Source: Rhodophyticola sp. CCM32 (GTDB lineage Bacteria > Pseudomonadota > Alphaproteobacteria > Rhodobacterales > Rhodobacteraceae). Taken from it: a DNA stretch of 64,000 nucleotides. Shown piece by piece: positions 42,259 through 51,188 of this stretch (the first letter of the stretch is position 1; each line of letters opens with the position of its first letter). The notes under the pieces are model-generated. The model was given only the letters and a program-made list of their open reading frames with translations. It was not told the origin of the DNA and did no database searches. The translations under genes and the position numbers were made by a program. The stretch is from NCBI RefSeq assembly GCF_004751985.1, contig NZ_CP038492.1:1798001-1862000 (forward strand), given 5' to 3'.

Positions 42259-43124
42259 TTACTCCGCAGTATCCAGCTTGTCCTGGGTCCGTGTCTCGAA
42301 ATCGCTGGCATCATGGCGTTCATGAAGCTGCATCTCGGGTTCACCGAAGGCGCGGTTCACCATCCGCCCGCGCTGCACTGCGGGGCGCGCGTCGATCCGG
42401 GTCGCCCAATCCACCACATGGGTATAGCTGGCCACATCCAGAAACTCCGCCGCGTTGTAAAGACGGCCCAGAACCAGTTGCCCATACCAGGACCAGATCG
42501 CCATATCGGCGATGGTATAGGTGCCGCCCGCCATCCAGTCTTTGTCCGCCAGATGGCGGTTCAGCACATCAAGCTGGCGTTTGGTTTCCATCGCGAAACG
42601 GTCAATCGGGTATTGCCATTTCTCGGGCGCATAGGCGTAGAAATGGCCGAAACCGCCGCCAAGATAGGGGGCCGATCCCATCTGCCAGAACAGCCAGGAC
42701 AGCATTTCGGGCCGGGCGTTGGCATCGGTCAGAAAGGCGCCGTGTTTCTCGGCCAGATAAAGCAGGATCGCACCGGATTCGAAAATCCGTGTGGGCGGTG
42801 TGGTGGAATGATCCATCAGCGCGGGGATTTTGGAATTCGGGTTGGCATCGACAAAGCCGCTGCTGAACTGTTCGCCTTCGGTGATGTTGATCAGCCAGGC
42901 GTCATATTCGGCATCCGTGTGACCGGCGGCCAGCAATTCCTCCAGCAGCACCGTCACCTTCACCCCGTTGGGTGTGGCCAGTGAATAAAGCTGCAACGGA
43001 TGCTCGCCCAGGGGCCGGTCCTTGTCATGGGTCGGCCCGGCGATGGGGCGGTTGATCGCGGCAAATTCACCACCGTTGGAGGCGTCCCATGTCCAGACGG
43101 CGGGGGGGTATAGGTCTCACTCAT
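42259..43124 (-). CDS. YghU-like glutathione S-transferase, with an apparent frameshift near the start
   Basis: The open part (MQLYSLATPNGVKV onward, from 42996) is a thioredoxin-fold plus helical GST of the YghU group, which has disulfide-bond reductase activity. Members carry an N-terminal extension, and it is found here in another frame: MSETYTPP starts at 43124, then AVWTWDASNGGEFAAINRP continues after a shift at a C7 run (43102-43108). One more C would join them into a normal 288-residue protein. Everything else is conserved, so a homopolymer error is more likely than a dead gene. Confidence 0.82.
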
Positions 43125-43248
43125 CGGCGCAGGTCCTTCGCGTTGAAGCAATGTCACAGGGTGATAGCGCGCTTCGGATCGAAACCAAAGGCGCAGGGTC
43201 CTGTGCAGGAATGCACCCTTGAAATCCGCCCTGTTCACACATGGTTGA

Positions 43249-43272
43249 AACGCGGCCCCGGAAGGCCGCGTT
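43249..43272 (-). terminator. Terminator of ileS
   Basis: Nine-base stem AACGCGGCC / GGCCGCGTT with a 6-base loop, followed on the minus strand by TTCAACC. It begins 6 bases after the ileS stop. Confidence 0.65.
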
Positions 43273-43277
43273 CCGGG

Positions 43278-46247
43278 CTAACCCAGGGCCGTACTGCAGC
43301 GGCCACAAACGCCCGGATGCGCGTGGCGGCCCACATCGGGCAGGATTTTCCAGCAGCGCTGGCATTTCTGACCCTCCGCCGGTTCGAACACCACACCGAT
43401 CCCCTCAGCCTCGGGCAGGCGGAAGGCCTCGGCCGGGGCCGGATCGCCGGTCAGCGTCAGGTCAGAGGTGATGGTGATATCCTCGAACGCGACCGAGTGC
43501 AGCACATCACGCATGTCTGCATCGCGGATATGGACCACCGGGGCAGCCTCAAGCGAGGCACCGATCACCTTGTCCTGACGTTGGATTTCAAGGGCCGCGG
43601 TGACAACCCGGCGGGCGGTGCGGATTTTGCTCCATTTGGCCGCCAGTGCCTCATCATGCCAGTCCGTGGGCGTTTCCGGGATATCGGTCAGATGCACGCT
43701 GCTATCCTCGCCGGGGAAGCGTTCCAGCCAGACCTCTTCCATGGTGAAGACCAGAACCGGGGCCAGCCATGTGGTCAGCCGGTGGAACAGGATATCCAGA
43801 ACCGTGCGTGCCGCACGCCTGCGCAGCGTGTCACCATCGCAATAAAGCGCATCCTTGCGGATGTCGAAATAGAAGGCGCTGAGATCGGTGGTGGCAAAGG
43901 TGAAAACCGCCTGGAACACGCCCTGAAAATCATATGTGGCATAGCCGTCGCGCACCACCTGATCCAGTTCGGCCAGCCGGTGCAGCACCCAGCGTTCCAG
44001 CTCGGGCATCTGGGAAGGGTCCAGCCGGTCGGCCTCGGTGAAATCGGCAAGGCTGCCCAGCATGAACCGCATCGTGTTGCGCAGGCGGCGATAGCTGTCA
44101 GCCACACCTTTCAGGATTTCCGGCCCGATCCGGTGGTCATGCACATAATCGGTCTGCGCCACCCAAAGCCGCAGGATATCGGCGCCATATTGCCTGACGA
44201 CCTCCTCGGGCACGATGGTGTTGCCCAGGCTCTTGGACATTTTCATGCCCTTTTCATCCAGCGTGAAAGCATGGGTCACCACCGCGCGATAGGGCGCGCG
44301 CCCCTTGGTGCCGCAGGCCTGCAGCATCGAGGAATGGAACCAGCCGCGATGCTGGTCGGTGCCTTCCAGATAGACATCGGCAATACCGTCTTCGGACCCG
44401 TCCTTGCGATCCCGCAGCACAAAGGCATGGGTGGAGCCGCTGTCGAACCAGACATCAAGGATATCAAAAACCTGCTCATACTCCCCGGCATCGTGATTCT
44501 GGCCCAAAAACCGCTCTTTCGCCCCGTCCTGATACCAGGCATCGGCGCCTTCTTCCTCGAACGCGGCGAGGATGCGGGCATTGACCGCCGGATCGCGCAG
44601 CAGGAAATCCGCATCTGTCGGCCTGGCGCCTTTCCTCACGAAACAGGTGAGCGGCACGCCCCAGGCGCGCTGCCGCGAGAGCACCCAGTCAGGGCGCGCC
44701 TCGATCATGCTGTGAAGCCGGTTGCGCCCGGTTTTCGGGGTCCATGTCACCAGTTGATCGATCGAGGTGAGCGCCCGCTCGCGGATCGTCTTGCCATAGG
44801 TATCCTGCCCGTCGCCGACCTCCTGGTCGATGGCAGCGAACCATTGCGGCGTGTTGCGATAGATCAGCGGCGCTTTCGACCGCCAGCTATGGGGGTAGCT
44901 GTGTTTCAGGCGGCCCCGGGCCAGCAGGGCCCCCATCTCGACCAGCTTGTCGATCACGGCGGTATTGGCATTGCCCTCCTTGCCATTGGGCTTGAGGATC
45001 AGCGCACCGCCGAAAAACGGCAGATCAGGCCGGAAAGAGCCATCTTCCAGCACGTTATAGGTCATCGGCAGCCCGTATCTGACGCCGATCTGATAATCAT
45101 CATCGCCATGGCTGGGGGCGGTATGAACAAAGCCTGTGCCCGCCTCCTCGGTCACATGATCGCCGGGCAGAAGCGGCACATCGAAATCCCACTCCCCATC
45201 TGCGCCTTCGGCGCCACGCAGGGGATGGGCACAGGCCAGCGTCCCCAGTTCATCGGCAGTCACATCGCGCAGGCGGCGATACATGCCGTCATCCAGACGG
45301 GCCTGGGTGAAGATGCTTTCCGCCAGTGCATCGGCCATCAGATAGCGCCGGCCGATCCGGGCCCAGCATTCCTCGGGCCGGCCGGTGACTTCGTAAAGAC
45401 CATAGGAAATATCAGGCCCGAAACAGATCGCCCGGTTCTGCGGCATGGTCCAGGCTGTGGTTGTCCAGATCACCACATGCGCGCCATCCAGATCGCCAAG
45501 CGGCTCCACCCGGCCCGGTGTCAGCCCCGCGCCGGTCACCAGCGGATCGGTGCGCGTGTCGCTGAGCACCGGGAACGTGACCCAGATCGTATGGCTTTGA
45601 TGGTCGTGATATTCCACCTCGGCCTCGGCCAGGGCGGTCTTTTCCACCGGGCTCCACATCACCGGTTTCGAGCCCTGATAGAGGGTGCCGTTCATCAGGA
45701 AGGTCTGGAATTCCTCTGCAATCACCCGTTCGGCGTGAAAATCCATCGTCAGATAGGGGGTTTCCCATGTGCCGGTGACGCCAAGGCGTTTGAATTCCGC
45801 GCGCTGAACATCGACCCAACCGGCAGCGAAATCCCGGCATTCCTGACGGAATTCAACCACCGGCACCGCATCCTTGTCGCGGCCTTTCTGGCGGTATTTC
45901 TCTTCGATCTTCCATTCGATGGGCAGCCCGTGGCAATCCCATCCGGGGATATAGCGGGCATCGCGGCCCATCATCTGCTGGCTGCGCACAACCATGTCTT
46001 TCAGGATCTTGTTCAGCGCGTGCCCGATATGCAGATGGCCATTGGCATAGGGCGGCCCGTCATGGAGCGTGAACGGCTTGCGGCCTTCCGCCTTCTGGCG
46101 CAGCCTGTCATAGACGCCGATCCTTTCCCATCGCGCCAGCCAGTCAGGCTCACGTTTGGGCAGGCCCGCACGCATCGGGAAATCGGTTTTCGGCAGGTTC
46201 AGCGTGGCTTTGTAATCAGGGGTCTGATCGGGTGTATCGGCGCACAT
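43278..46247 (-). CDS. ileS: Isoleucyl-tRNA synthetase
   Basis: A 989-residue class I synthetase. The HIGH box is PYANGHLHIGHALN (about residues 66-79), the editing domain contains TTTAWTMPQNRAI, and the KMSKS loop is GMKMSKSLGNT. The C-terminal zinc-finger cysteines appear in CQRCWK and CGRCSTAL, so it is the bacterial, zinc-containing type. ATG at 46247. The 227-base leader upstream shows no T-box. Downstream gene is the YghU-like GST on the same strand. Confidence 0.97.
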   Translation of the reverse strand: MCADTPDQTPDYKATLNLPKTDFPMRAGLPKREPDWLARWERIGVYDRLRQKAEGRKPFTLHDGPPYANGHLHIGHALNKILKDMVVRSQQMMGRDARYIPGWDCHGLPIEWKIEEKYRQKGRDKDAVPVVEFRQECRDFAAGWVDVQRAEFKRLGVTGTWETPYLTMDFHAERVIAEEFQTFLMNGTLYQGSKPVMWSPVEKTALAEAEVEYHDHQSHTIWVTFPVLSDTRTDPLVTGAGLTPGRVEPLGDLDGAHVVIWTTTAWTMPQNRAICFGPDISYGLYEVTGRPEECWARIGRRYLMADALAESIFTQARLDDGMYRRLRDVTADELGTLACAHPLRGAEGADGEWDFDVPLLPGDHVTEEAGTGFVHTAPSHGDDDYQIGVRYGLPMTYNVLEDGSFRPDLPFFGGALILKPNGKEGNANTAVIDKLVEMGALLARGRLKHSYPHSWRSKAPLIYRNTPQWFAAIDQEVGDGQDTYGKTIRERALTSIDQLVTWTPKTGRNRLHSMIEARPDWVLSRQRAWGVPLTCFVRKGARPTDADFLLRDPAVNARILAAFEEEGADAWYQDGAKERFLGQNHDAGEYEQVFDILDVWFDSGSTHAFVLRDRKDGSEDGIADVYLEGTDQHRGWFHSSMLQACGTKGRAPYRAVVTHAFTLDEKGMKMSKSLGNTIVPEEVVRQYGADILRLWVAQTDYVHDHRIGPEILKGVADSYRRLRNTMRFMLGSLADFTEADRLDPSQMPELERWVLHRLAELDQVVRDGYATYDFQGVFQAVFTFATTDLSAFYFDIRKDALYCDGDTLRRRAARTVLDILFHRLTTWLAPVLVFTMEEVWLERFPGEDSSVHLTDIPETPTDWHDEALAAKWSKIRTARRVVTAALEIQRQDKVIGASLEAAPVVHIRDADMRDVLHSVAFEDITITSDLTLTGDPAPAEAFRLPEAEGIGVVFEPAEGQKCQRCWKILPDVGRHAHPGVCGRCSTALG

Positions 46248-46474
46248 ATCTGGCGTCCTTCATCTCGGATATTTTCGGAAATCTTGGGCGGTGCGATGGC
46301 TCAAACACCTTGTCCCGGCATCTCAAATCTCAGAGAGCCGGGTGTGTAATTCGAATGATGATGCGCAGCGTACGATATCTCATGGGCCGGGTTATAGGCC
46401 CGGTCTTCTGCGGGGTAAAGATACCGATCGCAGTGTGATGGAAACATGGGGAGGCAAGTGGCGCGGGTCTTGGT

Positions 46475-47386
46475 CTATACCGCAGGCGGGGCAATCCGGG
46501 CCATCGCCCGTTCACGCAGCACGATATAGAGCCCCGAGGCGATGGTCAGCAGAATGCCCACCGCCGCCAGCCCGTCCGGCAGATCCTGAAAGATCATCCA
46601 GCCGATCAGGGTGGCCACCGGAATCTCCAGATATTGCATCGGGGCCAGCGTGGCCGAGGGTGCAAAGCGCAGGCTCCATGTCATCAGCAGATGGCCGATC
46701 GCCCCCAGAACACCAACTGCCACCAGCAGCCAAAGCTCGGCACCTGCGGGCATCACCCAGCCGATCATCGGCGGCTGGCCCGGCCCCGGTGCGAAGATAA
46801 ACAGCAGCAACAGGAACGGCAAAGCCATCAGCCCGGAAACCGCCTGAAGCGCCACCGGGTCGACCTCTTTGGCGATTGTCCGGGTGACCAGCATGAACAA
46901 CGCGAATATCAGCGCCACGCCAAGTGGCAGCAGGGCGGGCGCGCCGATCTCGGCAAAGCTGGGCTGAACCACCATAAGCGTGCCGATGAACCCCACGGCG
47001 CAGGCGGCCAGCCGACGGGGGCCGACCTCCTCCCCCAGCGCGTATTTCCCGAGGATCAGCATGATGAACGGCATCACAAAGGCGATGGCCACCGCATCGG
47101 CCAGCGGAAGATAGCGCAGCGCGGTGAACATCAGGCCCATGCCAAAGACCTGCAGAAGCGCACGCATCCCTGCCAGCCGCACAACCCGCGCCGACGGGAA
47201 GAGGGAAACGCGCATCGCCAGCGCGATCGGCAGAAGCAGCCCGGCCTGCGCCCCGAACCGCACAAGGATCAACTGCAACAGCGGAAAGGTATCGCCAAGA
47301 ACTTTCGCCAGCGCATCGGCCATCGGGATCACGGCGCAAAAGCCAAGCATCAGGGCGATGCCCAAAAGGGGTCTATCCGTATTCAT
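46475..47386 (-). CDS. EamA/DMT-superfamily transporter
   Basis: A 303-residue integral membrane protein with ten predicted helices in two EamA repeats (about residues 8-140 and 150-290). Typical spots are AVIPMADALAKVLG in helix 1 and MQYLEIPVATLIGWMIF near helix 9. DMT members export or import metabolites; the substrate is unknown. ATG at 47386 is chosen because the longer in-frame extension is Arg/Pro-rich and unlike a membrane protein. It lies upstream of ileS on the same strand but with a 227-base gap. Confidence 0.87.
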   Translation of the reverse strand: MNTDRPLLGIALMLGFCAVIPMADALAKVLGDTFPLLQLILVRFGAQAGLLLPIALAMRVSLFPSARVVRLAGMRALLQVFGMGLMFTALRYLPLADAVAIAFVMPFIMLILGKYALGEEVGPRRLAACAVGFIGTLMVVQPSFAEIGAPALLPLGVALIFALFMLVTRTIAKEVDPVALQAVSGLMALPFLLLLFIFAPGPGQPPMIGWVMPAGAELWLLVAVGVLGAIGHLLMTWSLRFAPSATLAPMQYLEIPVATLIGWMIFQDLPDGLAAVGILLTIASGLYIVLRERAMARIAPPAV

Positions 47387-47454
47387 GGGCCATGGCTGAC
47401 ATGTTTGCGCAGGAATGTCAGCGGGCAATCGCCCCGGGTGATGAGCCGCACGGG

Positions 47455-48456
47455 TCAGTCTTTCTGGCCGAACAACCCGGTCAGGGCCCGCCTGACCAAT
47501 GTGGTCACACCTGGGCGGCGATTGTCGCCGAAGGGCAGCGGGCGACACACCTCCATCGCCGCAACACCGACCCGGGCGGTCAGCGCGCCATTGATCACAC
47601 CCTCGCCAAAGCGGCGGGAGATCTTCGACAGGACCGACCCGCCCGCGACCGAGCCGATCATGTCATCGCCCACGGCCACAGCCCCGGTTGCCACCAGATG
47701 GGCCAGCACCGCGCGGGTCAGCCGCCAGGCGCCAAGCGTGCCGGACCGGCCGCCATAAATCTCGGCAATCCGGCGGATCATCCGCAGGTTCACCGTCAAT
47801 GCCGTGACCACATCGGCCAGCGCAATCGGCACCAGCGCAGTGACCGTGGCCACCTGCCGGGCGGCGGCCTCCACCTCGCGCTGTGCGGCCAGATCAAGCG
47901 GGACCAGAAGCTCCGCCTCAACCAGCGCGAACAGGCTTTCCGCATCGAAAACATCGCCCATGCGGCGGTCCAGTGTCTCCCGCCCAAGGCGCAGCTCAGC
48001 CCGGCCCCTGTAAAGCGCCGAAAGCCGGGTTGCGACATCCCGCGCGGCGGTCAGATCACCGGTGCCAAGCGCGGCCTCCGCCTCGCCCCTGAGATGATCC
48101 AGACGGCCCAGACGTGAAAACGCCGCCGCCTCTTTCAGCGCGATCAGCAGAAGCGCCAGCAGAACCAGCCCCACCAGCCCGGTCGCGGCCCAGCCCAGGA
48201 TCGGATTGGCGGCCAGAAGCCCGGTGACGAAACTCCAGGCTGTGACCGAGATCACAAAACCGAACAGCGCCAGCACTGCTGCCCAGAAAAACCGGGCCAG
48301 ACGTGACGACCGGCGGGTGGCCAGAACCGCCATGGTCTGCATCGCCTGACCGCTGGCCACGGGCAGGCCCGTATCCGGCACCGGCGGCGCATTGCCCGGC
48401 CCCGGTTCCGGCGCCTCCTCCAGTTCGATCAGCACGGGGCCTTTGCGGTCGGTCAT
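47455..48456 (-). CDS. YcjF-like membrane protein (TIGR01620 / DUF697)
   Basis: A 333-residue inner-membrane protein. Two adjacent helices (about residues 60-80 and 90-115) are followed by a long, largely helical DUF697 region (about 180-330; ALVPIALADVVTALTVNLRMIRRIAE region). It is the partner of YcjX in a conserved stress-associated pair. The start overlaps the GNAT stop (ATGA), so it is the third gene of a coupled ycjX-GNAT-ycjF unit. Confidence 0.85.
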   Translation of the reverse strand: MTDRKGPVLIELEEAPEPGPGNAPPVPDTGLPVASGQAMQTMAVLATRRSSRLARFFWAAVLALFGFVISVTAWSFVTGLLAANPILGWAATGLVGLVLLALLLIALKEAAAFSRLGRLDHLRGEAEAALGTGDLTAARDVATRLSALYRGRAELRLGRETLDRRMGDVFDAESLFALVEAELLVPLDLAAQREVEAAARQVATVTALVPIALADVVTALTVNLRMIRRIAEIYGGRSGTLGAWRLTRAVLAHLVATGAVAVGDDMIGSVAGGSVLSKISRRFGEGVINGALTARVGVAAMEVCRPLPFGDNRRPGVTTLVRRALTGLFGQKD

Positions 48457-48896
48457 CGGCGGGTCCATTCCAGTTGCACATCCGGCAGGTTTTCATCATT
48501 CGCCGCGCCATCGGTCCGGGCAATCTCGGCAAACCCGTTGCGGGCATAAAACCGCCGCGCGGCGGCATTGGCCTGAAAGGTCCAGAGTTGCAGGCGGGGT
48601 TGCGCGGTTTTCGCATCCTCCAGCAATCGCGCGCCATGGCCCCGCCCGCGCGCCTCTGCTGACAGGTAGAGACAGGTGATCTCCTCCCCCGCCCGGGCCA
48701 GAAACCCCTGTGGCATCGCCCCGTCACACAGCACAATCACCGAAGTATCGGCAATCTGCCGGGTGAGAAAAGCCTCTGTCCCGGCATCCGAATGCAGGCG
48801 CGACATCCAAAGGGTTTCCGTGATCCAGCCGGTGAGAATCCGGGCCAGTTGGCTCGCATCATCTGGGGTGGCCGGGCGCAATGTCACAAGGGTCAT
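48453..48896 (-). CDS. GNAT family N-acetyltransferase
   Basis: A 147-residue acetyltransferase with the acetyl-CoA-binding motif A ITCLYLSAEARGRGHGARLLE (core R/Q-x-x-G-x-G/A is RGRGHG at about 84-89) and motif B around RRFYARNGF. The acceptor is unknown. It overlaps both neighbours by 4 bases: its start lies in the YcjX stop and its stop in the YcjF-like start. This placement between two genes that normally adjoin suggests it acts with them or was inserted without breaking coupling. Confidence 0.85.
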   Translation of the reverse strand: MTLVTLRPATPDDASQLARILTGWITETLWMSRLHSDAGTEAFLTRQIADTSVIVLCDGAMPQGFLARAGEEITCLYLSAEARGRGHGARLLEDAKTAQPRLQLWTFQANAAARRFYARNGFAEIARTDGAANDENLPDVQLEWTRR

Positions 48897-50305
48897 CTGA
48901 GCTTGTCCCCCAGCAGAAAATCCGCCGCACTGTCCAGGCGGATATGGGGCGGCCCCTCCCCCGGTTTCAGCGCCAGTCGGGCGGGGGCGAAGCGCATCAC
49001 GTCGAAATCAGCGTCCAGCCATGTGGCGTCGCCCTGGCGGGCGGGCACCAGCAGGGCCTTGGGGTCTTCGGGCAGATCCCCGGGATAGAAAGCCGCCTGT
49101 TTGCCACCCTCCAGCAGCGTGCCGCGCACCAGATCAACCTCTGCCCCGTCATGGGTCCGTGTCTCCTCCACCGTGGCCCTGAGGGCGGCAATGGCCATGG
49201 CGCGGGTTTGGGCGCCCGCGAAATCGGCACGGTCGCGGGCATCGCGGACCAGCGCATCCATGATCGCGGTCAGTTTCGGGTGCTGGGAATGGTGCAGATG
49301 ATCCGCCTTGGTGGCGGCAAAGAGAATCCGGTCGATCCGCCGCCCCATCAAGGCGGTCAGAAACCGGTTCCGGCCCGGGCGGAACGCGCCCAGAATATGC
49401 GCCATCGTGCGACGTAAATCCTCCACCGCCGGGGGGCCGGAATGAATCGCTCCAAGCGCATCGACCAGCACGATCTGCCGGTCCAGCCGGGCAAAATGAT
49501 TGCGGAAGAAGGGTTTGACCACCTGCGATTTATAGGCCTCGTAGCGGCGGGCGAATTCGCGGGCAAGCGAGCCGCGCGGCGCCGCCGATGGCGGCAGCGG
49601 CGCAAAGGTCAGCACCGGGCTGCCCTCCAATTCGCCGGGCAGCAGGAACCGGCCCGGCGTGTAATCGGAAAACCCCGCCGCGCGCGCAGTGGTCAGATAC
49701 TCCGTATAGGCCTTTGCCAGGGCCTGTGCGCGGGGTTCCTGCAACCGGGCGGCGGGGTCCAGCCCGGCAAGGCAGGCCAGATAACCCGCGCCGCCGGGGC
49801 GGGTTTTGGCCTGTGCCAGCGCATCGGCGGCCCATTGGTCATAGCTTTGATCCAGCACCGCCAGATCCAGCAGCCATTCCCCGGGGTAATCCACGATATC
49901 CAGATGCACGGTACGCGGCCCGGACAGGCCCGACAGCAACCCGGTGGGCTGCACCCGCAGCGACAGGCGCAGTTCTGAAACCTGCCTTGTGCTTTCGGGC
50001 CAGAATGGTGCCGGGCCGGTCAGTGCTGCCAGATGGGTTTCAAACTCGAACCGTGGCACCGTATCATCGGGCTGCGGTTGCAGGAACGCGGCCTGAATAC
50101 GACCCGATTGCGCCGCCGCAAGCCCGGGCATCCGCCCCCGGTCCAGCAGATTGGCCACCAGCGCGGTGATGAAAACGGTCTTGCCCGCACGGCTGAGCCC
50201 GGTGACACCCAGACGGATCACCGGATCCAGAAAGCTCTCGGCCACGGTGGAGGTGACGCCCTCGATCCCCCGGCCCAGAGTGTCCGCTATTGTTCCGATG
50301 ACCAC
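48893..50305 (-). CDS. YcjX family P-loop ATP/GTPase (DUF463)
   Basis: A 470-residue protein with GTG start at 50305. The P-loop is GLSRAGKTVFITAL (about residues 35-48), the DxxG-like Walker B is HLDIVDYPGEWLLDLAV, and ATKADH supplies the base-recognition NKXD equivalent. YcjX proteins are stress-induced (phage-shock or heat-shock associated in enterobacteria) and work with YcjF. It is the first gene of the YcjX / GNAT / YcjF-like operon and is divergent from truA. Confidence 0.88.
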   Translation of the reverse strand: MVIGTIADTLGRGIEGVTSTVAESFLDPVIRLGVTGLSRAGKTVFITALVANLLDRGRMPGLAAAQSGRIQAAFLQPQPDDTVPRFEFETHLAALTGPAPFWPESTRQVSELRLSLRVQPTGLLSGLSGPRTVHLDIVDYPGEWLLDLAVLDQSYDQWAADALAQAKTRPGGAGYLACLAGLDPAARLQEPRAQALAKAYTEYLTTARAAGFSDYTPGRFLLPGELEGSPVLTFAPLPPSAAPRGSLAREFARRYEAYKSQVVKPFFRNHFARLDRQIVLVDALGAIHSGPPAVEDLRRTMAHILGAFRPGRNRFLTALMGRRIDRILFAATKADHLHHSQHPKLTAIMDALVRDARDRADFAGAQTRAMAIAALRATVEETRTHDGAEVDLVRGTLLEGGKQAAFYPGDLPEDPKALLVPARQGDATWLDADFDVMRFAPARLALKPGEGPPHIRLDSAADFLLGDKLR

Positions 50306-50408
50306 TGCCTGTCTGCCCTTCCTGTGCCTCGATCACAAAGAATAAACATTGCGGGGGGCGGTTTACAGGGCTGATTGCACGGACCCGCAGATTGGGGTAG
50401 CGGACACC

Positions 50409-51188
50409 ATGCCCCGCTATGCCCTGAAACTGGAATATAATGGCGCGCCTTTTGCCGGATGGCAGCGCCAGACCGACTGCACCACCGTGCAGGGCGCGGT
50501 TGAGGCCGCACTTGCCCGGCTGGAAGACAATGTGCCCACCATTGCGGCGGCCGGGCGCACCGATGCGGGCGTGCATGCCACCGGTCAGGTGGCCCATTGC
50601 GACATGGCCCGCGACTGGACCCCGTTTCGCCTGTCAGAGGCGCTGAACTACCATCTGAAACCCCTGCCGGTCGCGGTGCTGGCCTGCGCAAGGGTAGAGG
50701 ATGACTGGCATGCCCGGTTCTCGGCGGTGGAACGGCGCTATCTGTACCGCATCATCAACCGTCGCGCCCCCCTGGTTCATGCGGCAGGGCAGGCCTGGCA
50801 TCTGCGCGGCCGTCTGGCTGTGGAACCCATGCAGGAGGCCGCCGGGCATCTGATCGGAAAACATGATTTCACCACGTTCCGGGCAACGATCTGTCAGGCC
50901 AGAAGCCCGGTCAAAACCCTTGATGCGCTGGAGATTGTCAAGGTGCCACAGGATCACGGAGCAGAGCTTCAGATGCGCCTCAGGGCCCGGTCGTTTCTGC
51001 ATTCGCAGGTCCGCTCGATCATCGGTTCGCTTGAGCGGGTCGGCTCCGGCGGCTGGGAACCTGCGGATATGAAAACCGCGCTGGAGGCCGCCGACCGCGC
51101 CGCCTGCGGGCCCGTGGCGCCGCCCGACGGGCTTTACCTCACAGGTGTCACATACCCTGATGACCCGTTTGAAAGCAGCCCCGCATGA
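50409..51188 (+). CDS. truA: tRNA pseudouridine synthase A
   Basis: A 259-residue protein with start [12 protein letters not shown]. The catalytic aspartate is D52 in [14 protein letters not shown]. It makes pseudouridine at positions 38-40 of the anticodon arm. Its stop codon overlaps the start of the SelD fusion (ATGA), so the two tRNA-related genes are translationally coupled. Confidence 0.96.
   Translation: MPRYALKLEYNGAPFAGWQRQTDCTTVQGAVEAALARLEDNVPTIAAAGRTDAGVHATGQVAHCDMARDWTPFRLSEALNYHLKPLPVAVLACARVEDDWHARFSAVERRYLYRIINRRAPLVHAAGQAWHLRGRLAVEPMQEAAGHLIGKHDFTTFRATICQARSPVKTLDALEIVKVPQDHGAELQMRLRARSFLHSQVRSIIGSLERVGSGGWEPADMKTALEAADRAACGPVAPPDGLYLTGVTYPDDPFESSPA

Noticed and set aside
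43089..46349. A 1,086-codon open frame on the plus strand, opposite ileS
   Set aside because: It is the antisense shadow of ileS in high-G+C DNA; composition is His/Gly/Arg-rich and no domain is visible.
46248..46474. T-box or other riboswitch in the ileS leader
   Set aside because: No T-box bulge or specifier arrangement is visible, and T-boxes are not expected in this group. Only a weak CCGGG/CCCGG hairpin is present.
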